Below are positions 27,772-37,138 of a stretch of 54,811 nucleotides of DNA, in pieces. The position numbers and the translations under genes were made by a program. The notes beneath the pieces were generated by a model that saw only the letters and a list, made by a program, of their open reading frames with translations, had not been told where the DNA came from and did no database searches. The stretch spans positions 1-54,811 of the forward strand of contig JAISHW010000030.1 in assembly GCA_031262365.1 (NCBI GenBank), in the 5' to 3' direction. This stretch comes from Lentimicrobiaceae bacterium. Lineage in GTDB: Bacteria > Bacteroidota > Bacteroidia > Bacteroidales > F082. The stretch's first letter is position 1. Each line of letters begins with the position of its first letter.

Positions 27772-29727
27772 TTAACCGTTTGTATTTTGATCGATCATAT
27801 ATTTTAAGCGCAACAAAGCGGCTGTGCTTATCGCTTGCGATATGGCACCTCGTCCTATATAGGGCGGATCGCCGTCAAAAACTTCAGATATGGTACCCAA
27901 GCCGGCTTCTCTAAGTGTTGGTTCGAAACCTTCGTAAATATCTTTTACGTAGGAAACAGCTGATTTGCTCATAAGTTTTAAAGCTGCTTCACAAAAATAT
28001 TCTATGAGCCAAGGAAAAACCGTTCCTTGATGGTAAGCCTGATCGCGTTCATACTGATTGCCGGTCAATATTCCTTTGTATCCGGAAGATTTTGGCGAAA
28101 GTGATCGCAAACCTCTTGGAGTCAATAATTCCGACTGCACAACTTTAAATACTTTCATTTGTTTTTCGTCGCTCAACGGACTATACGGTGCTGCAACTGC
28201 CATGATCATATTGGGACGGACAAGCATGTTTTTTTCTTCTTCATTGACAAAATCAGCCAAATATCCGGCTTCTTGATCCCAGAAAGTGGCTTCAAACGAC
28301 TGGTTTATTTTTTCGACAATCGCACGCCATTTTTTGGCGAATATTTTTGATTTCGAGTCGGTTTCGGCTAATGTAATAGCATACGAAAGTGCATTGTACC
28401 ACAACACATTCACTTCGACAGCTAATCCGTAACGTGGCGTTACAGGAGTGCCTTCGCTGTATACGTCCATCCACGTAAGTGCCATTTCGGGATTTCCAGC
28501 CCAAAGCAATCCGTTGTCGAGCATTTTGATGTTGTAATCTGTTCCTTCGCTGTATTTTTCTATAATAGTAATGATTGTTTCTCTATAAGTTTTCCAAATA
28601 GCATTTTTTGATTTTTTCATCATATTTTCGTACCGATATAAACAACCAAAAAACCAGAGCGGAGCATCTACCGAAGTAAAATCATAGCGGTTGTTGCTAA
28701 AACTGTGTGGGAACAAAGCACCATTCATGCTTTCGATCATTGTTGCAAGTACCGATTTGAAGTTTTTTTCGTCTTTTTGAATCAACGTCAAACCGGGCAA
28801 AGCCATGAATGTGTCGCGACTCCAACTACCAAACCAAGGAAATCCTGCCATTACCTGTACTTTTTGACCATCTTTGATGATAAATTGCTGTGCTGCTTGA
28901 ATCAGGCAATTTTCGAAACTGTTTCTTGGAACGATTTTTTTTGCTTCGAGACTGAATTGTCGTTTGAATAGTGCCGGGTCTTTCTCTGTCAGCCCGATAG
29001 AAACAATAAGTGTTTCGTTTTTTTTCATCGAAACTTCAAAAAAGCCGGGAACATAAAGATCTTCCTGAGCCGGATAACCGCGTTCGATTTCACGAATATA
29101 TTCGATGTTGTAATACCAGTGCGGCACATGTGTATATTCGATTTCTTTTGATGCTTGAAAATAAAGTGGCGAATAACCTGCATACATTTGCCACGAAGCA
29201 CCGTTTGCAATCGTTTTGTAATGCCTGTCGGCATCGTAATTTTCGCGTGTGAGTTGGTGGATGTTTCGGTAAGCCAAAAACGGCTTGAGCCTTAATTTGG
29301 TTTCCGAGGTGGCTTCTCTGAGTGTATAACGAATCAAAAGACGTGCTTCATTTTCAACAAAGATTATTTCCTTGTCTAAAACGACTCCCCCTACCCTATA
29401 AGTCAGTTTCGGAATCGGATCTAAAACAAAATCCCGCAAGTATTTGTGTCCTTTTGGTTCAAAAATACCATTTGGATACATGTGTACACCAAAATGAAAT
29501 TCTTCGTTTCGCTGAATAATTGTTTCATCTAACGATGAAAGTAAAATATGATGATTATTATCGAGCTGTGGTTGCGGAACGACGATTAATCCGTGGTATT
29601 TTCGCGTATTGCATCCGGCAATCGTCGTGCACGAAAATGCACCCAACCGATTTGTGCGAAGCAGCTCCAAGTTGAGAATGTATTCAAGATTTACCAACCG
29701 GCTTTTATCCAATGTTATATAACTCAT
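27772..29727 (-). CDS. Glycogen debranching enzyme (amylo-alpha-1,6-glucosidase)
   Basis: The 651-residue protein has the bacterial GDE N-terminal domain (about 10-230; LRTNRLGAFSCTTIAGCNTR, KYHGLIVVPQPQLDNNHHIL). The GDE C-terminal (alpha/alpha)6 domain has FPWFGSWSRDTFMALPGLTL near 302 and GTPVTPRYGLAVEVNVLWYN. It removes alpha-1,6 branch residues from glycogen. An upstream Met at 29745 is in frame, but it lies only about 13 nt from the -7 box. The family typically begins MSY(L/I), so I start at 29727. It is the first gene of the glycogen operon. No glgB branching enzyme or glgC is in the window. Confidence 0.9.
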   Translation of the reverse strand: MSYITLDKSRLVNLEYILNLELLRTNRLGAFSCTTIAGCNTRKYHGLIVVPQPQLDNNHHILLSSLDETIIQRNEEFHFGVHMYPNGIFEPKGHKYLRDFVLDPIPKLTYRVGGVVLDKEIIFVENEARLLIRYTLREATSETKLRLKPFLAYRNIHQLTRENYDADRHYKTIANGASWQMYAGYSPLYFQASKEIEYTHVPHWYYNIEYIREIERGYPAQEDLYVPGFFEVSMKKNETLIVSIGLTEKDPALFKRQFSLEAKKIVPRNSFENCLIQAAQQFIIKDGQKVQVMAGFPWFGSWSRDTFMALPGLTLIQKDEKNFKSVLATMIESMNGALFPHSFSNNRYDFTSVDAPLWFFGCLYRYENMMKKSKNAIWKTYRETIITIIEKYSEGTDYNIKMLDNGLLWAGNPEMALTWMDVYSEGTPVTPRYGLAVEVNVLWYNALSYAITLAETDSKSKIFAKKWRAIVEKINQSFEATFWDQEAGYLADFVNEEEKNMLVRPNMIMAVAAPYSPLSDEKQMKVFKVVQSELLTPRGLRSLSPKSSGYKGILTGNQYERDQAYHQGTVFPWLIEYFCEAALKLMSKSAVSYVKDIYEGFEPTLREAGLGTISEVFDGDPPYIGRGAISQAISTAALLRLKYMIDQNTNG

Positions 29728-29758
29728 AACGATTTTATTTTCCATTATGTTAACTCTG

Positions 29759-29766
29759 CAAAAGTA
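29759..29766 (-). promoter_or_regulatory. -7 promoter box for the glycogen operon
   Basis: TACTTTTG on the minus strand, 31 nt before the chosen start (29727) of the debranching enzyme. No other box is seen before the next three genes, so it may drive all four. Confidence 0.5.
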
Positions 29767-29949
29767 AAACTTTAAATAGTTGTTTTTTATTAAAATACAT
29801 CTAACAAAGTTATCGTTGCAATTTCTTTTTTCGCGTTATACCAAAAACCTTTTTACCTCCAAAAAAATATTGAGGATTTGCTGTTATAGCATATTTGAAA
29901 GTAAAAATAAGTAACTAGTGAATAGATTTTGTGAGGCAGCATTTCGCTT

Positions 29950-31212
29950 CTAATTTCTATTTACTAATTTACTGAATGTGTTACCGGTTGGTACTTGAAA
30001 AATTCGCAAATCGAACATAGGAACAGCCGCCACAATATGGTCAAAAATATCGCTTTGGATATCTTCATAAGCCTCCCAATCTTTATTGGCTGAAAATACA
30101 TATACTTCCAATGGAAGACCTTTTTCTGTTGGCTGTAAATGTCTAACAATCATAGTCATATTTGAATTTATATTTGGATTCGCATACAAATATCTTCTCA
30201 AATAGGCTCGAAAAACGCCTAAGTTTGTTTGATGGCGACCATTTATCAAATTCGACGTATCAATATCATGTTTCTTATTGTATATTGCTATAGTATCTTC
30301 TTTTTCAACAATATAATCATGTATTAGTTGGTATTTTTTGAAACGGTCAAGCATTTCGGACGTACAAAACACAACGCTTTCCATGTCGATATTAATATGG
30401 CGTTTGATACGACGACCACCCGATTCGGACATGCCACGCCAGTTGATAAACGATTCGGAAACCATTGAGTATGTAGGAATTGTTGTAATGGTTTGATCCC
30501 AGTTTTGTACTTTAACAGTTGTAAGCGAAATATCAATCACATTTCCGTCGGCACCATGCTTGTCCATTACAATCCAATCGCCAATATGAACCATGTCGTT
30601 GATTGAAAGCTGAATACCGCCAACAAAACCAAGAATCGGATCTTTAAAAACCAACATAGCAACAGCCGATAACGCTCCTAAGCCTAAAAAAACACTTCCC
30701 AAATCTTTTCCCTGAAACATCGCAATAATTGCCAGAACGCCAATGGCATAAACAATAATTTTCAATACTTGGGCAAAGCCTTTTAGTGGTCTTGATTTTG
30801 AAATGTCAAATGTGTTATAAATAGCTGTTCCGACAGAGATGATTGCTGTAACGATCAACATGAAGACAAAAATTTCGCCGGCTTCGAGAACGCTATGTAT
30901 AAGATTATAAAACTTTGGAAATGAAATTAAAACACTTTTTGCATTTGCATCAATTAGATAAACCGGAATCAAATAACAGATGCGTAAAATCAGCTTATTT
31001 TCAACAATGATATCATCGATTTTCGAAGTCGATTTTTTAATGTATAAGAAAAGTGTTTTCTTAAGTATCAAATTCACTAAGGCATATACAAGAATTGAAA
31101 AGATGATGAGTGCCAAAAACGTAATTCCTTCCGAAAACAGATTGGTATATTTTTCGGAAACACCGATATTGGACGACAAATCACGTAATAAATGATTTAA
31201 CACCTTGAACAT
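29950..31212 (-). CDS. MscS-family mechanosensitive channel
   Basis: The 420-residue protein has about five hydrophobic segments (for example LIIFSILVYALVNLILK, IFVFMLIVTAIISVGTAIY and VLKIIVYAIGVLAIIAMF). The last is the pore helix GSVFLGLGALSAVAMLVFKD, rich in Gly/Ala, leading into the MscS beta domain (GGIQLSINDMVHIGDWIVMD, TTIPTYSMVSESFINWRGMS). Such channels open under membrane tension and release solutes during osmotic downshift. The C-terminal cytoplasmic domain is about 200 residues. It follows the SUI1 gene by 30 nt on the same strand and may be the last gene of that operon. Confidence 0.9.
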   Translation of the reverse strand: MFKVLNHLLRDLSSNIGVSEKYTNLFSEGITFLALIIFSILVYALVNLILKKTLFLYIKKSTSKIDDIIVENKLILRICYLIPVYLIDANAKSVLISFPKFYNLIHSVLEAGEIFVFMLIVTAIISVGTAIYNTFDISKSRPLKGFAQVLKIIVYAIGVLAIIAMFQGKDLGSVFLGLGALSAVAMLVFKDPILGFVGGIQLSINDMVHIGDWIVMDKHGADGNVIDISLTTVKVQNWDQTITTIPTYSMVSESFINWRGMSESGGRRIKRHINIDMESVVFCTSEMLDRFKKYQLIHDYIVEKEDTIAIYNKKHDIDTSNLINGRHQTNLGVFRAYLRRYLYANPNINSNMTMIVRHLQPTEKGLPLEVYVFSANKDWEAYEDIQSDIFDHIVAAVPMFDLRIFQVPTGNTFSKLVNRN

Positions 31213-31242
31213 AAAGCATTTTTTATTTATTCAGACAACAAT

Positions 31243-31581
31243 TTAGCCGCCTATTTGTTTTGTTTTCGTATAACCATTTTTCAATAGCTGCTCGATTACG
31301 CGCGCTCTAAAATCGCCTTGAATCAAAATTTCGCCTTCTTTCTCACTGCCGCCAACACCACAAACTAATTTTAATTTTTTGCTTAACTCGTTCAAATCAG
31401 ATTTCGAACCAACAAAACCGGTAACAAGTGTTACTTTTTTGCCGCCTCGCTGTTTTTTATCTAACTGCACGCGAAGCTGCTGTTTCGACGGTTCAAGTGT
31501 TTCTATTGTTTCTTCTGTTTCATAGACAAAATCAGGATTTGTCGAATAAACAACGTCGGAGCGATTCTTCTTTTTGTTCAT
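31243..31581 (-). CDS. SUI1/YciH-type translation factor homologue
   Basis: The 112-residue protein has a charged N-terminus and the SUI1 domain (about 45-112): [40 protein letters not shown] and [20 protein letters not shown]. It is the bacterial YciH relative of eukaryotic eIF1; YciH influences start-site fidelity in E. coli, but its general role is modest. Its ATG overlaps the stop of the lipid kinase gene by 4 nt (ATGA), so the two are translationally linked. Confidence 0.92.
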   Translation of the reverse strand: MNKKKNRSDVVYSTNPDFVYETEETIETLEPSKQQLRVQLDKKQRGGKKVTLVTGFVGSKSDLNELSKKLKLVCGVGGSEKEGEILIQGDFRARVIEQLLKNGYTKTKQIGG

Positions 31582-32477
31582 CGTTTTTTAAGCGTTAAAA
31601 TTTTCAAACTTTTCGGATTTACACTTACCTCAATATCCTCGTTCATCCGCAACGGATCGCCATCGATATTCACAAAATAATTCGGATTTCCAATCAGTTT
31701 TATTTTCGAAGCATGCTGAATCTGAATCAGATTCGATCGATGCGCTTGATTTCGCATAACCAAATAAATGACTCGTAATAAGCTTGATTTTTCCGGTTTT
31801 TTGACTATGCACACATCTAAAAGTCCATCTTGCAAATCGGCTTCCGGTGCAATGATCACACCATATCCAAATTGATTTGAGTTTGCAAATGTGATAAAAA
31901 AAGCCTCCTCTGTTATTGCTTCTTTATCATCAAGAATAATTTGATACGTTTTCGGATTGTATTGAAAATATTCTAAAATAATAATTCTTAAATACGAAAA
32001 AAAACCACGAATACCAGTCTGCGCAAATTTTTCGGCTACCATTGCATCAAATCCTACTCCCGAAAGACTGCAAAAACGATGTCCGTTGATTGTTGCCGTA
32101 TCGATAAGTTGATAATTCTCTTTATTGATGATTTGCAGTGCTTTACGTTGATTTAGCGGAATATTCAGATGCCGCGCCAATCCGTTTCCCGAACCGCTCG
32201 GAATAATTCCAAAACCAACACGCGTTCCGATAAGTGCTCTTGCTATTTCATTAATAGTACCATCACCACCAACAGCCACCACAAGATCATAACCTTGCGC
32301 TACTGCTTTCGAAGCTAATTCGGTTGCATGTCCCTGATGTTGGGTAAAAATCACTTCGTAATCGTAACGCGATTGATCCAATTTTTTTGCCACCAAATCC
32401 GGAAATCGATTTTTTCGATTGATTCCCGAAATAGGATTAACAATAAACAATACACGTGTTTTGCGCAATTCCCCCAT
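31578..32477 (-). CDS. Diacylglycerol/sphingosine kinase-like lipid kinase (YegS/DgkB family)
   Basis: The 299-residue protein has the DAGK catalytic domain: [16 protein letters not shown], the nucleotide loop [32 protein letters not shown] and a C-terminal beta domain ([26 protein letters not shown]). The family phosphorylates diacylglycerol or related lipids at the inner membrane face. Its ATG shares one base with the stop of the LTA-synthase-like gene upstream (TAATG) and its stop overlaps the SUI1 start. The linkage to a phospholipid-headgroup transferase suggests recycling of the diacylglycerol it releases. Confidence 0.92.
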   Translation of the reverse strand: MGELRKTRVLFIVNPISGINRKNRFPDLVAKKLDQSRYDYEVIFTQHQGHATELASKAVAQGYDLVVAVGGDGTINEIARALIGTRVGFGIIPSGSGNGLARHLNIPLNQRKALQIINKENYQLIDTATINGHRFCSLSGVGFDAMVAEKFAQTGIRGFFSYLRIIILEYFQYNPKTYQIILDDKEAITEEAFFITFANSNQFGYGVIIAPEADLQDGLLDVCIVKKPEKSSLLRVIYLVMRNQAHRSNLIQIQHASKIKLIGNPNYFVNIDGDPLRMNEDIEVSVNPKSLKILTLKKR

Positions 32478-34468
32478 TATTCTACAAACAATTTATTGTT
32501 AACCATTCGATTCGTATAACTCTGAATAATTGCTTTTAAATCGCTTTGTTGCGGTATAAAAGCAACGTTATTTTCTTTTAGAATATTGTTTTTTAACAAA
32601 CTATCATTTTTCACATCAAAAACAGTTGTTGTTTCGTTTCCGTCAAAGCGGATAAAAAATGTTCCATCAAAATATTGATAAAATTGGTTGATAAAATTAA
32701 CAAAAAATGGTGATTTCAACGTGTCAAAAACATTTCTTCCATAAGAAAATACCGGTTCGTCTAATTGAAGCAAGGCGGCTAATGAAGGAAGTATGTCGGT
32801 ATGCTGTGCCACTTCAGCCATACGCTTTTTTTGAATAAAATTCGGTGCGTAAAAAGCCAATGGTACCGAGTACATGCGCAAACTGTTGTACAAACCTAAT
32901 TTAGAATGCACGTGATCGGCTGTGATGACAAAAATTGTGTTGTCGAACCACGGCATTTTTGAAGCCGTTTCAAAAAAATGTTTCAACGCAACATCGGCGT
33001 AACAAACGGTTTTTTCGAAAGGAGTCAACGTTTCGTTTTCAACTACATAGCCTTCAGGAAGTGTGTATGGATGATGCGAAGAAAGTGTAAACAACACAAG
33101 ACCAAAAGGTTGCGCAAAATTATTCAATTCGTTTGCTGTAAATTGCAAAAAAGGATCATCGAAAATTCCCCAACGACCATCAAAATAAGTATCGTCGCCA
33201 AACTCGCTACGACCAAAATACGCATCAAATCCCATGGAGCGCGAAAACGAATCGAAATTCATCGTGCCGTTATTTCCGCCATGAAAAAATGCTGTTGTAT
33301 AGCCGTCTGATTTCAAATAGGATCCGAGACCGGTCAAATTGTTTCCGGCATAAATGGAAGTCGTAAAATCAATTTCCATCAACGACGGAATTCCTGCTAA
33401 AATCGATGGCAAAGCTTCTATCGAACGCCTTCCGTTCGCAAAGCCTTCGAATGTCAGACTTTCTTGCAGCAACGAATCCAGAAAAGGAGTTAATTGTTTT
33501 TCTGACGTTGCATTATAATAACCGATTAATTCCTGTCCAAAACTTTCAAGAATCAAAACGACAACATTCGGTTTATCCGGAATCGAATCGACAAATCTGT
33601 TGACATGCAAATCGTTCTGAATCGGAGAAAAAACAAGTTCAAATTTTTCTTCCGAAAAATATTTTCTTTCGGTAAGTGTTTTCTTTCCGATTGTTTTCAC
33701 AACCGTAAACGGGGTGTTGAGTACTAACGGAACATGCTGAATCGAAGCGTATTTTGCTGCATCAATCATGCCAATCGGTTTGAGTTGAAAACCGCCGCGT
33801 ATGGCTAAAAAACTCAGTCCAAAAATCAAAAACAGGGCTATTGTTTGTGTCAAATACCACATTTTCGGTTTCGGTTGTCGGTCATTTTTGATTTTTATTC
33901 GTCTACAAACTTGATATAAAATAAAAATTAAAACAATGAAAATCAAAAACATATACCAAAAATCGATAAAAAACTGCCCTAAAAGACTTCCGATGTTTTC
34001 GTCCGAATTTCCAAAAAATTGAAACAATTCTGATGTACTTCGTTTGTCTATAAACCGAAAATAAATCGTATCGATAAGATTCAACATCAAAGCGAACGCA
34101 TTTCCAAGTACATAAAAAACGGCGGCTATTCGTTGGTAATTTTTATCAAAACGCAGTTGAAACGGAATGGCTTGCATCAAAATAAAAGGCGCATTAAAAA
34201 CCACCAACGCAAACAAATCGAAACGTAAACCGACAAAAAAAAGATAAAGAAACTGACCGAAACTAACTTCCGAAAAGCGACCTATATTCAAAAAATAAAG
34301 CGACATCCGACTCAGGCTTAACAGCAAAAGTGCTGTTAACAATTTCAGTATCAACGCTTTTATTGGAGTTGTTTCAAATAGTAGCGCAGGTGTTTTTTTA
34401 GTCGCCAAATCGAAAAAAATTATGGATTCTGTTACAAAGTCGAAAGCATTTAAACTTTCACTTCGCAA
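32477..34468 (-). CDS. LTA synthase-like sulfatase-fold phosphotransferase
   Basis: About 663 residues. Five N-terminal membrane helices (from ALILKLLTALLLLSLSRMSL, near 38, to FLIFGLSFLAIRGG, near 220) precede an extracytoplasmic sulfatase-fold domain (about 285-590). That domain has NVVVLILESFGQELIGYY, GRRSIEALPSILAGIPS (probable nucleophile loop, with Ser where LtaS uses Thr), TAFFHGGNNGTMNFDSF and FVITADHVHSKLG. LtaS enzymes move phosphoglycerol from phosphatidylglycerol; Gram-negative relatives modify glycans or lipids with phosphoglycerol or phosphoethanolamine. The start is uncertain: no ATG precedes the first helix. The listed start is a TTG that overlaps a TATTTTTG box at 34466-34473, so a later non-ATG start is possible. 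Confidence 0.85.
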   Translation of the reverse strand: MRSESLNAFDFVTESIIFFDLATKKTPALLFETTPIKALILKLLTALLLLSLSRMSLYFLNIGRFSEVSFGQFLYLFFVGLRFDLFALVVFNAPFILMQAIPFQLRFDKNYQRIAAVFYVLGNAFALMLNLIDTIYFRFIDKRSTSELFQFFGNSDENIGSLLGQFFIDFWYMFLIFIVLIFILYQVCRRIKIKNDRQPKPKMWYLTQTIALFLIFGLSFLAIRGGFQLKPIGMIDAAKYASIQHVPLVLNTPFTVVKTIGKKTLTERKYFSEEKFELVFSPIQNDLHVNRFVDSIPDKPNVVVLILESFGQELIGYYNATSEKQLTPFLDSLLQESLTFEGFANGRRSIEALPSILAGIPSLMEIDFTTSIYAGNNLTGLGSYLKSDGYTTAFFHGGNNGTMNFDSFSRSMGFDAYFGRSEFGDDTYFDGRWGIFDDPFLQFTANELNNFAQPFGLVLFTLSSHHPYTLPEGYVVENETLTPFEKTVCYADVALKHFFETASKMPWFDNTIFVITADHVHSKLGLYNSLRMYSVPLAFYAPNFIQKKRMAEVAQHTDILPSLAALLQLDEPVFSYGRNVFDTLKSPFFVNFINQFYQYFDGTFFIRFDGNETTTVFDVKNDSLLKNNILKENNVAFIPQQSDLKAIIQSYTNRMVNNKLFVE

Positions 34469-34577
34469 AAATACAAAAAGTTCTTGCCGTTATTCAGCTA
34501 CAAACGGAATCTTATGCAAATACGAAACTAAAAAAACACCGTAAAAGAAAAAAAATTGCATGCGTAAATATTTATTA

Positions 34578-34585
34578 TAACTTTG
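34578..34585 (+). promoter_or_regulatory. -7 promoter box for the lipoprotein/barrel cassette
   Basis: TAACTTTG on the plus strand, 38 nt before the ATG at 34624, with ATTG 19 nt upstream as a near -33 element. Confidence 0.55.
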
Positions 34586-34623
34586 TGTTTTCTTAACACT
34601 AATAAAACTTAACTTTTAAAATC

Positions 34624-35634
34624 ATGAAAAGATCAAAACACCTTCTCACGCTCGCCATGAGCTTAACAATGGCATTTGCATTCATCTTTGTCGGCTGCAA
34701 AAAAGATAAAGATGATGACAACTCAAACAACAATAAAATAGAAGCTAACTACTTCGCAATTCAGGGAGCTTCGTTTGTTGACAGTAATTTCCCATCGCCA
34801 AATTCCGACATTACGCTCGACAATGTTAACATCAATGCCAATGCGCTACCAGGTGGATCTTTGCCTGTTTCAATTAATTTCGACGGCAACATTTCCAAAA
34901 TTTATGTTGGTGTTGAAGGTGTCAACGGACATTATGAAGTTACGCCATCTACCGCAAAAAAGACCGCAAATTCTTATCCATTAATGATTAATGTCAGTCA
35001 AAATCTCACAGAATCATTTACCATTCAAATTTCTATTCTAACCGAAGATGGACTTACAACACAAGTATTTGAAAAAACGATTAACTACATCGAAGCAGGC
35101 ACCGGAGCCTTACAAATAAGCCTAGCTTTCGACAACGAAAAAGATGTCGACCTTTATGTTGTTCGTCCTGATAGTCTTGTGATTTATTATGGAAATAAAG
35201 GTCCTGGAGACTACGATGAAGAGGGTAACTATGTTCGTGTTTGGGGATTAGACATTGACTCGAATGCAGGATGTGGTATCGACGGCATTAACAACGAAAA
35301 TGTTTTCTTCCCTAAAGGTTATGTCATGTCGGGAACTTATCAGGTTTGGGTAAACATGTACAGTAATTGCGCTCCTCAGGAAAGAGAAACGATTTGGACG
35401 ATTTCTACAACTTATCAAGGCAGTTTCATTGGCGTTTCTTCGGGAGAAAATCCGGCAGCAGGCGTATTTGCTATTGACGAACCGAGCAACTCAATTGGAG
35501 GCTATCTTAACGAAAACGCTATTAAAGTAATGGAGTTCGAAATTGTAAACGGCGACGATTCTTTACTAGAAACCTACAAAACGACTTTCCCATTAGATGC
35601 AAGTGCCAAACAAAAACTTGAAAATATTTTTTAA
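34624..35634 (+). CDS. Surface-type lipoprotein with DUF2135-like region
   Basis: The 336-residue lipoprotein (lipobox IFVGC, acylated Cys25) has the acidic tail KKDKDDDNSNNN directly after the cysteine. In Bacteroidota such acidic stretches act as export signals that place lipoproteins on the cell surface. The middle (about 160-240) has KDVDLYVVRPDSLVIYYGNK, DIDSNAGCGIDGINNENVFF and GTYQVWVNMYSNC. From memory this resembles the DUF2135/YfaP pattern DxDLxVxxPxG...YGN...LDxDxxxG. The function is unknown. It heads a plus-strand cassette with a barrel protein and a second lipoprotein bearing the same post-cysteine sequence. Confidence 0.8.
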   Translation: MKRSKHLLTLAMSLTMAFAFIFVGCKKDKDDDNSNNNKIEANYFAIQGASFVDSNFPSPNSDITLDNVNINANALPGGSLPVSINFDGNISKIYVGVEGVNGHYEVTPSTAKKTANSYPLMINVSQNLTESFTIQISILTEDGLTTQVFEKTINYIEAGTGALQISLAFDNEKDVDLYVVRPDSLVIYYGNKGPGDYDEEGNYVRVWGLDIDSNAGCGIDGINNENVFFPKGYVMSGTYQVWVNMYSNCAPQERETIWTISTTYQGSFIGVSSGENPAAGVFAIDEPSNSIGGYLNENAIKVMEFEIVNGDDSLLETYKTTFPLDASAKQKLENIF

Positions 35635-35757
35635 AAGTCAATTTTTTAGTTACTTTACACAAAGATTTTTCGAGATGAACTTTAACGGACTTCGGGTTCT
35701 GTCTCAAAAAATCAAACACAAAAACTAATTTTAGGAGTCCCATTAAAAATCAAACAA

Positions 35758-36285
35758 ATGAAGAAATCATTATTAAAAAAAATAGCGATCACTGCTATCG
35801 CTATTCTGACAATGAGTTTGCCTGCTATTGCTCAACAAAAAGGCGACATGGCAGCCGGTGCTCAACTAGCAATTGGTATGGGCGATGAAATTACCAATTT
35901 TGGTATCGGTGCTAAGTTTCAATACAATGTAACCGATCCTATTCGACTCGAAGGTTCCTTTACATTCTTCATGCCGAAAGAACAAGTCGCCGATGTTAAA
36001 GTGTCTTTTTGGGATCTCAATGTAAACGCACACTACTTATTTCCTATTGCCAACCAAATTACCGTTTATCCATTAGCCGGATTAGGCATTCAAGGTTGTA
36101 AAGTCAAAACATCTTATGGAGGATACAGTGCTAGCGCATCGGACTCAGACATTGCAATCAATCTTGGTGGCGGTATTGATTACGCACTTACCGATCAATT
36201 GGTTCTCAATGGCGAATTGAAATACAAAATCAGTGGCGATTGGGACCGATTTATCATCTCAGTAGGCGTTGCATACCGATTTTAA
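35758..36285 (+). CDS. Small outer-membrane beta-barrel protein
   Basis: The 175-residue protein has a signal peptide (1-26, ending LPAIAQ) and an eight-strand style barrel: MAAGAQLAIGMGDEITNFGI, AKFQYNVTDPIRLEGSFTFF, AINLGGGIDYALTDQLVLNG. It ends in the aromatic terminus SVGVAYRF typical of outer-membrane proteins. It belongs to the general OmpA/OmpX-like porin-family barrels; the specific role is unknown. It lies 123 nt after the first lipoprotein and 41 nt before the second. Confidence 0.85.
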   Translation: MKKSLLKKIAITAIAILTMSLPAIAQQKGDMAAGAQLAIGMGDEITNFGIGAKFQYNVTDPIRLEGSFTFFMPKEQVADVKVSFWDLNVNAHYLFPIANQITVYPLAGLGIQGCKVKTSYGGYSASASDSDIAINLGGGIDYALTDQLVLNGELKYKISGDWDRFIISVGVAYRF

Positions 36286-36326
36286 TTTAATTAGTTTATT
36301 GATTATTAACAAATAAAAATTTATTT

Positions 36327-36761
36327 ATGATGAAAGCATTAAAAAACTTTTTTTGTCTTTTTATACTCACAATCGGTTTAATCTCATTCGTATCTTGCAG
36401 TAAAGATAAAGATGATGACAACGGAAATGGCGGTGGCAATAACGGAACAGAATTACCAGTAGGTTGGACAGAAGACGGCAACAGACTAATTTACAAAGCT
36501 ATTCAAGGTGCAGGCGTTTATGAATTGGTATATGTTTGGACAATGACGTTCGAGAGTGATCTATGCGTTAGTGCACGTTTAGAAATTACCTTTCCGGACG
36601 CAGCAATGGCTCAAGCTGTTTATAACGAGTTAGAACCGGAAGTAAAAGAATTATCTAGCATTTCGGGAAAAGTTATTACCATGAATTTTGACGAAGAGTA
36701 CCGTGGATTGAGCAAACAAGAAATCAAAGATGCTATTACAGCCGGAGGCGGATGGATCTAA
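36327..36761 (+). CDS. Small surface-type lipoprotein
   Basis: The 144-residue protein has a lipoprotein signal with lipobox SFVSC (Cys24), directly followed by SKDKDDDNGNGGGNN. That is nearly the same acidic export-type linker as in the lipoprotein at 34624. The mature part (about 40-144) is compact, with LIYKAIQGAGVYELVYVWTM and a C-terminal EEYRGLSKQEIKDAITAGGG. I do not recognise the family. The shared linker and tight spacing suggest it is displayed on the cell surface together with the upstream pair. Confidence 0.75.
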   Translation: MMKALKNFFCLFILTIGLISFVSCSKDKDDDNGNGGGNNGTELPVGWTEDGNRLIYKAIQGAGVYELVYVWTMTFESDLCVSARLEITFPDAAMAQAVYNELEPEVKELSSISGKVITMNFDEEYRGLSKQEIKDAITAGGGWI

Positions 36762-36805
36762 GTGTATTTTCGAATTTCGAGAAATATATTTTATGATTCA
36801 AATTC

Positions 36806-36845
36806 TAAAAACAAGCATGTATTCTATACATGCTTGTTTTGTTTT
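36806..36845 (+). terminator. Intrinsic terminator after the lipoprotein cassette
   Basis: ACAAGCATGT pairs with ACATGCTTGT (extended by one A-T pair) and is followed by TTTTG. It lies 45 nt after the stop of the 144-residue lipoprotein. The A-run on the other side makes it potentially bidirectional. Confidence 0.65.
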
Positions 36846-36937
36846 CTTGGTTTACGGCTATTTCAATATTTATTTTTCCTGACTTTAACGCTTTGCAAAT
36901 GGTAGTATCCAAAAAAGCGTGTAAAGTATTCCATTTG

Positions 36938-37010
36938 TACAGTGGATTCCGGACTTTCGCCGGAATGAATGGCATCCTTGTCATGCCGTCGAAGGACGGC
37001 ATCCACTGTA
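36938..37010. repeat. Hairpin repeat unit A (73 bp)
   Basis: It begins TACAGTGGATTCCGG and ends GGCATCCACTGTA, so its ends are inverted repeats. Inside are two hairpins, TTCCGG/CCGGAA and ATGCCGTC/GACGGCAT. It is followed by AAGGATAAGG, as unit B is by a near-identical sequence. Confidence 0.65.
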
Positions 37011-37043
37011 AAGAAAAAGAAAAGGATAAGGTGTTTCTTGTTT

Positions 37044-37138
37044 GTACAACGGATTCCGGCTTTCGCCAGAGAATGACTTTTCCGTCCTTGTCGTGCCGTT
37101 CGTCATCCCTGTGAAAACAGGGAACGGCATCCATTGTA
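37044..37138. repeat. Hairpin repeat unit B (95 bp), overlapping the uvrA 3' end
   Basis: It begins TACAACGGATTCCGG and ends GGCATCCATTGTA. It contains TGCCGTT/AACGGCA nested around CCCTGT/ACAGGG. It is a diverged neighbour of unit A and contains the uvrA stop codon (37103-37105) and its last coding bases. Confidence 0.65.
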
